This document shows, in pieces, positions 59,255-64,000 of a DNA stretch of 64,000 bases; the first letter of the stretch is position 1; every line of letters begins with the position of its first letter. The DNA comes from Gymnothorax reevesii (lineage: Eukaryota; Chordata; Actinopteri; Anguilliformes; Muraenidae), in assembly GCA_029721435.1 (NCBI GenBank), contig CM056587.1, forward strand, positions 13,661,167 to 13,725,166. The letters are read 5' to 3'. The notes beneath the pieces are model-generated. The model did not search any database and was not told the DNA's origin. It was given only the letters and a program-made list of their open reading frames with translations. The translations under genes were made by a program, and so were the position numbers.

Positions 59255-59470
59255 TCCCCCGCCGCCGCAGGAGCGAGCAGAGTGGGGGACATAGTATTCA
59301 GCTCCGTCCGTCCATCCGTCAGTCCGTCACGTCCCGTTTGTTGTGAACGCGATATCTCGAGAACGATTTGACCGATTTCATTCATCTTTGGCTTCAATGT
59401 GTATTATTGTGATACGCCGACCCCAGTCGATTTCTGTGACCTGGCGGGGGACATGGCCGCGTTAGTGGCA
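59255..59470. repeat. Probable dispersed repeat with CCGTCCGTCC and ATATCTCGAGAACG
   Basis: Sequence of the type GGGGGACAT ... TCCGTCCGTCCATCCGTC ... GCGATATCTCGAGAACGAT ... GATTTCATTCATCTTTGG ... GCGGGGGACATGG. The GGGGGACAT motif appears near both ends (59284 and 59446), in the same orientation. I recognise the style as a dispersed repeat in fish genomes but cannot name it. Confidence 0.45.
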
Positions 59471-60299
59471 ACACTTGTACAGGCTGGAGTGCTGTAGTGG
59501 TGGCGTGGCCATGTCATTAGCCTGGTATTGATTTGGCTAGTACTACCTTGTGGAGCTTGTGCATTACCAGAGGCCTAAGCCTTCTGTGGGGGTGATGCTG
59601 GCGTACCAGTGCGTGCTGGTAAGAACCCAGTGTCTTATCTTTGAGTCCCCAAAGGCTTGTGAGCTTATGTGAGATTATTTTGCTCATATGAAGTTATTGA
59701 CCTTGCTTTGACAACATCAATATCTTGTGAAATTGTACACAAGGCAGACAGTATAGTTTTGTTTGTTTCGCCGAAACATCATTCCATTGTTGTGCAGTTT
59801 TTGCATTGTCATGGGTGGAGAAAAATGGATGCAATTTGTGAGATTTTTTTAATGTAAATTCAAGAGGGTTGAGCAGTGAATTGTTTTTATTTCTTTAATT
59901 CTAATTCTTATTCCAGCTTTGGCTTGTTATTTGCTGTTTAGTTTTATGAATATACAGAAATGTAATTTCTTGCAACAATAAATATCATTATTTGTAGAAA
60001 ACATAATTATAATATTGATTAATATATAAATATAACTACTACACAGGATCACCCATTAATTGCTCTGAATATGGATAAATTCCTAATTACATCTTTAGTT
60101 CCAGAATGTGTGTGATTTATATGGCAGTAATCTGAATGGCATAATTTGCAATCAAGCATAGGGAATGAAATAAAAAAAAAAAGTATAATTACCTTGTTGA
60201 CTCCAAGATGGTTGAGAGAAAATGGCACTTTCTGGAAATTTACTGCTCTGTCAGTGAAATAAAGTTTGTGCAAATAAGAACTTACTAGTCAGTATTGAT
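59471..60299. other. No recognised feature
   Basis: AT-rich sequence with an A-run at 60173-60182. No gene was seen. Confidence 0.4.
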
Positions 60300-60760
60300 G
60301 CGCACTCACTGTTGGAGGATTTTATTGTCAACTCCCACTCGGCCCTGATTGGATTGAGGCTGTCTTTACCATGATGGCCCCTCTGTGTGATTGGGCAGAT
60401 AGTGGGGGAGCAGGTAGGGCGAGAGTGTCGAGGGTGATTTGGGGTTGAGCCTATTGTTTCGGGTCTTATGGGAATCCACTGGAATTGCAGACCTCTACTT
60501 TGCTGTGTGAGTGTGAGCGAGAAGCTTGTCCATCTGCGGCAAAGAGCTGCTCGGTTAAGGCTGCTCTCAGAATCTCTGAGAGAGGATGCTGATGTCCCTG
60601 GGGATGTTGTGTGGCAGAGAACTGGGAGATGGGAGGGGGTGCTGAATTTGACCCCTGGGGAACTCCGGTGGCAGGGTGGCAGCTCTGCATGATTCCTATG
60701 ATTCAAGCCCCTATGTGTGCCTACAGCACAACCATGGAGCCAGGCCCTTAACCCCACCCC
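60300..60760. other. GC-rich patch with open frames on both strands
   Basis: Base composition is clearly higher in G+C than the flanks. A minus-strand frame of 168 codons (60757-60251) and a plus frame of 74 codons (60468-60692) overlap. Neither shows a domain I recognise. An old retroelement or an unrecognised exon are both possible. Confidence 0.3.
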
Positions 60761-63394
60761 TGGAGGGATTGGCTTTGTCTATTTCAATGTAATTCACTTG
60801 GGTTAACTGTTTGCTAATAGTAATACGCCTTACTCTTTATTGCACATTCAGCCAAATATCAGCGACTGAAGGCTTGTTGTGTTAAGTGTGTGAGCAGCAT
60901 TAGCGCAGGGATACACCTACATTGTGGGTCAGAATTTTCTATTTTGAGAAATTTGTTCCTGTGGCCCATTGTATGACTTGAGCAAGCCGAGGATGGTATG
61001 TAAATAAAAGTTATGAGAATTTTTTTTTTTTTTTTTGAAACGCAGTATAAGAACATGTCCCTTGATAATACTGGAAATGCCAACCATTCCACTATTACAT
61101 TTGAGCAAACCAGCTGTGTTTACAACTGTGCCAACATTTTTAGCGTTGTTTCTGCAATAAAGTGGATCCCCTGATATAGATTGGAGCTAATTGGTGCATG
61201 GTAAATATGTGTGTAATTATTTAACGTCTGTTTTAGCGTCTGTTTTTTAAAGTAAATTTTATTCTGTTTCATTTAACGGTGTTACTTGTGTTTATTGTGT
61301 TGTAATATCCAAAATGGCTCCGCACCTCTCTTACTAATCTTTAAACAGAAATATTTCTCCAGTGTTCTTACGCGCCTCAAAGCTTTTCTTTTGGTATGCC
61401 TCTGTAATAATATTCAGGCAAATTTTGGCTGCATCTCAGAGCCCCGACAGACAAAGACTGCATTGCATTGTGGGAGCTTTTGGCAAGGGCAAAATGGACA
61501 CTGCTGCCACTGCATGAAAATATCAATGGTGGAATCACTGCAAAGACAAAAACATGGGCAATATTGGAACATTTGTTTTTACATGACTATATAAATTTGC
61601 ATGAATGTACAGATGGGTGACAATTAACATCCTCAATCCCTATGTCCCCTTAGTGGTAACACCGGCATTACAGAATTTTCAGTGGTTTGGCATGAGCTTT
61701 CAGGCTGTTCCTGTTTAAGATCGCTTCATTAATAATCACACAATTTATTTACTGAATAATCAAGACTAATACATAAGTCTGTCATTATTGAGAAATTATC
61801 ATGAAATGACAGATCACCGATAAGCTGCATTGACAATGTACTTAATTGTGATATTGAAGGGATATGAAAAAAAAAAAAATCCAGTACTTTCTCTGAATTC
61901 CATTCCCCGTTTTATCAATTTTTTTTCAGGAGTGCTGCCCAATTTATTGTCAGATGGCACAAAATCATAATGTTTTCAGCATTCAAAAGAATACGGTACA
62001 TTAGCGGGGAAGTCCAGTTGCACACTCTTGCGGCAATGTGATAATAATTAATTTATTAAGTTACCAATTCTATATATGTCAAATTCCCAGGTGGAAGAGG
62101 TAAAAGTAAAAACATGACAGATGTCTGGCATGGTTTGATCCACTCGTTGTCTCGTTATGGGTACCCGGGGTCACTGCAATCAGAGCAGAGTTATTTTGTG
62201 AGATCACCTATCCTATGTTGAAGTGTTCCTGCTATGATGTGATTGGTCTCTTCCAGGATACAGTGGCCCAAGCCGCTGGACTTCAGAAGTCATTGAATGA
62301 TGTTTGAATATGAAAGTGATCCCAATTGTATGCCATTGCCACAGTCACAAACCAGCTTTTGTGATTAACTTCCAACTTTGTCATGATAATGACTCTTTTT
62401 TTTTTTATTTAGGATGGATATCTTGCTCATTAGGCACATTATGCTTTGTATATTTTTATAATTTGCAGAAGCATACACGTTTTATTCGGGTAATATTTCA
62501 ACGAGGGACCCTCCTGTGAAGAATGTTATAAAGCAATGATGTTACTACAGTTGTTAAGCCGTAGTAATTCAAGTAAGCCGTGAGGGTAAGCGCGCTTATA
62601 AAATGGTGCTGCAGTTTTAACCTCAAGTAATGGCAGCTTTATTTCACGAGAAGATGTTGGACCCGAGCTGCACAGTCAGGGTCTGTTGTAAAAGTTTAAA
62701 TGAGGAATTTCCTTTGAGCAGTGATGTGTTTACTGGTGGCCCGTTGGGTGAGCCTGTCTTTACCCTCTGTGTGTTCGTCTGCATGCCAGGGCATCCCTGT
62801 TTAGGATGCTGGCGCCTGTACGCTCTGCTGCGTAATGCTGTGCGTGTGACATAAACGTCAGCGCATTCTAAGACAAAGATATTAAACAGGGTCCCAAGGA
62901 TGGATTGCAAATACTTGCCCATGTCTCTTCCTCTTTTCAGTTCGAACTCTTGACTGATAGACTTTGGTGTATTATATAATTCAGTCATATCAGCGAAATC
63001 CTTTCAGAGGCAGGTTCAGCGACCATAAGTGTAAACAGAAAGGAAATCCCAGCGGCTCTGATTGAGTTCCCCATAGCCATCTACATAAAGAGAGAATTCA
63101 ATTACGTTTGAATGGATGCGAGGCAGTGCGTTGTGCAACAATGACCCAATTTCTGAGAAACAAACGGAGAGTTGTTTTGTTTTCGAGAGAGCTGAGGGCG
63201 TCATGTGCTCAGTCAACTATTACTCCCGTTTTTCTTGAAGGTCCTGGTTCCTCTCACTAACAGTTTGATTCAGTGAAAACAACATTTTAATTACAATCAT
63301 TTAATATAAATCATATAAATATAATCTTTAACCTTGAGTGTCTGTGTTTCTAGTTCCTGTGCTCTGTTGGTCTGTTTATTTTACAGGAGGGAGG
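60761..63394. other. No recognised gene
   Basis: Mostly AT-rich, with T/A runs at 61021-61036, 61868-61880 and 62397-62406. No repeat boundaries or product were recognised. Confidence 0.4.
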
Positions 63395-63509
63395 CACGCT
63401 TCACAGTGTTCCCACACGTAGCCAGCCATGGACCAGCTATTGCTCTTGTACTGCAAGACATTTGAATATGCAGGTCCAGTTTGTCCTCCAGTGAATATCT
63501 GTGAAATAA
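63395..63509 (+). other. Weak candidate exon
   Basis: TTATTTTACAG (acceptor-like, ending 63387) precedes GAGGGAGGCACGC. An ATG at 63429 starts MDQLLLLYCKTFEYA, and the possible donor is CAG then GTCCAG near 63472. Motif quality is modest and the peptide is not recognised. Confidence 0.15.
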
Positions 63510-63790
63510 AACCTGTGCCTGTTTCGATAGTGATACAGGAGTGAGTGAAATGAAATGATACCTGTGTTTGTTTATGTAACGGTACAGGTGCGTATGAAAT
63601 GAAACGATTCCTGTATCTGTTTGTAATGTGAAAATGAAATGATACCGGAGTCTGTTTGTGTAACGGTACAGGACAGGTGTGTATGAAATGGTAAAATTCC
63701 TGTGTCTGTCTGTATTGTGGTACAGGAGTGAGTGAAATGAAATGATTACTGTATCTGCTTGTTTTGTGGCACAGGAGTGAGTGAAGTCAT
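63510..63790. repeat. Minisatellite, about 50-bp period
   Basis: About six units with GTACAGGAGTGAGTGAAATG, AAATGATACCTGTGTCTG and TTTGTGTAACG parts. Starts of the repeated block lie at about 63533, 63582, 63634, 63666, 63719 and 63769. The two outer steps are about 50 bp, while the middle ones are disturbed by small deletions. Confidence 0.8.
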
Positions 63791-64000
63791 GCCAATGGGA
63801 GGGTGTGATCTTTCATTACCATAACTGAAACAATGGGATCCTGCACTGCTCATTAATCTTATCTATGTGTGTGGCTTCATTCTGAAATTAAGCATATGTT
63901 TCACGTGCTTGGAAACTGAGAAATCCAAGCTTCTGCCAATGAACTGCATCCTGTTTATCTTTTAGGTTACGGTTAAATTGGTGAGGAAAATTGTGTTTTT
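63791..64000. other. No recognised feature
   Basis: Short right-edge sequence. Nothing was recognised. Confidence 0.4.

Overview
The window reads as non-coding nuclear DNA from a ray-finned fish, most likely a teleost. No intact host protein-coding gene is visible. The longest open frames are either decayed transposase or reverse-transcriptase fragments, or they fall inside tandem repeats. The fish assignment rests on the repeat content: several Tc1-like lineages, many non-autonomous hAT elements with CAGTGGCGG-type ends, a piggyBac-type MITE with TTAA targets, tRNA-derived SINEs with a B-box-like motif, and LINE 3' ends with GGAT tails. The species cannot be named from this.

Layout. 1-10 kb: two degenerate minisatellites (34 and 39 bp periods), an LTR-like region, two small hAT-type MITEs, a minus-strand LINE 3' end and a dead Tc1 copy. 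10-18 kb: a MITE with a snap-back hAT fragment inside it, a 2.2 kb hAT element with a perfect 8-bp target duplication, a LINE tail, and a SINE/hAT/Tc1 cluster. 18-25 kb: mostly featureless AT-rich DNA. 25-35 kb: a Tc1 3' half, a 572-bp hAT MITE with a perfect target duplication, a 47-bp minisatellite, nested SINE/MITE/LTR-like sequence and a 0.7 kb piggyBac-type MITE. 38.7-40.4 kb: a full-length but dead Tc1 element. 42-48 kb: a decayed LINE fragment, a minisatellite, a 763-bp hAT element with a perfect target duplication, and a 1.66 kb palindrome whose arms carry clustered nuclear-receptor half-sites. 49-55 kb: a degenerate 32-bp array, a CpG-rich block between direct repeats, another hAT copy, an LTR-like unit and a Tc1 remnant.

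The best candidate for host function is the CpG-rich segment at about 55.53-55.69 kb. It has a perfect TGACGTCA site and dense CpG and looks like a vertebrate promoter or first exon. The moderately CpG-rich sequence to about 57.4 kb and the quieter DNA up to 64 kb could then be 5' UTR and first intron of a gene running off the right edge. No coding exon was found to confirm this.

No clearly new multi-gene system is visible. The most interesting items are the half-site palindrome, the CpG-rich promoter candidate, the CpG-rich block between TG...CA direct repeats, the 47-bp minisatellite that stays open in all minus-strand frames, and the well-bounded non-autonomous hAT elements. All family names come from recognition by eye, without database searches.
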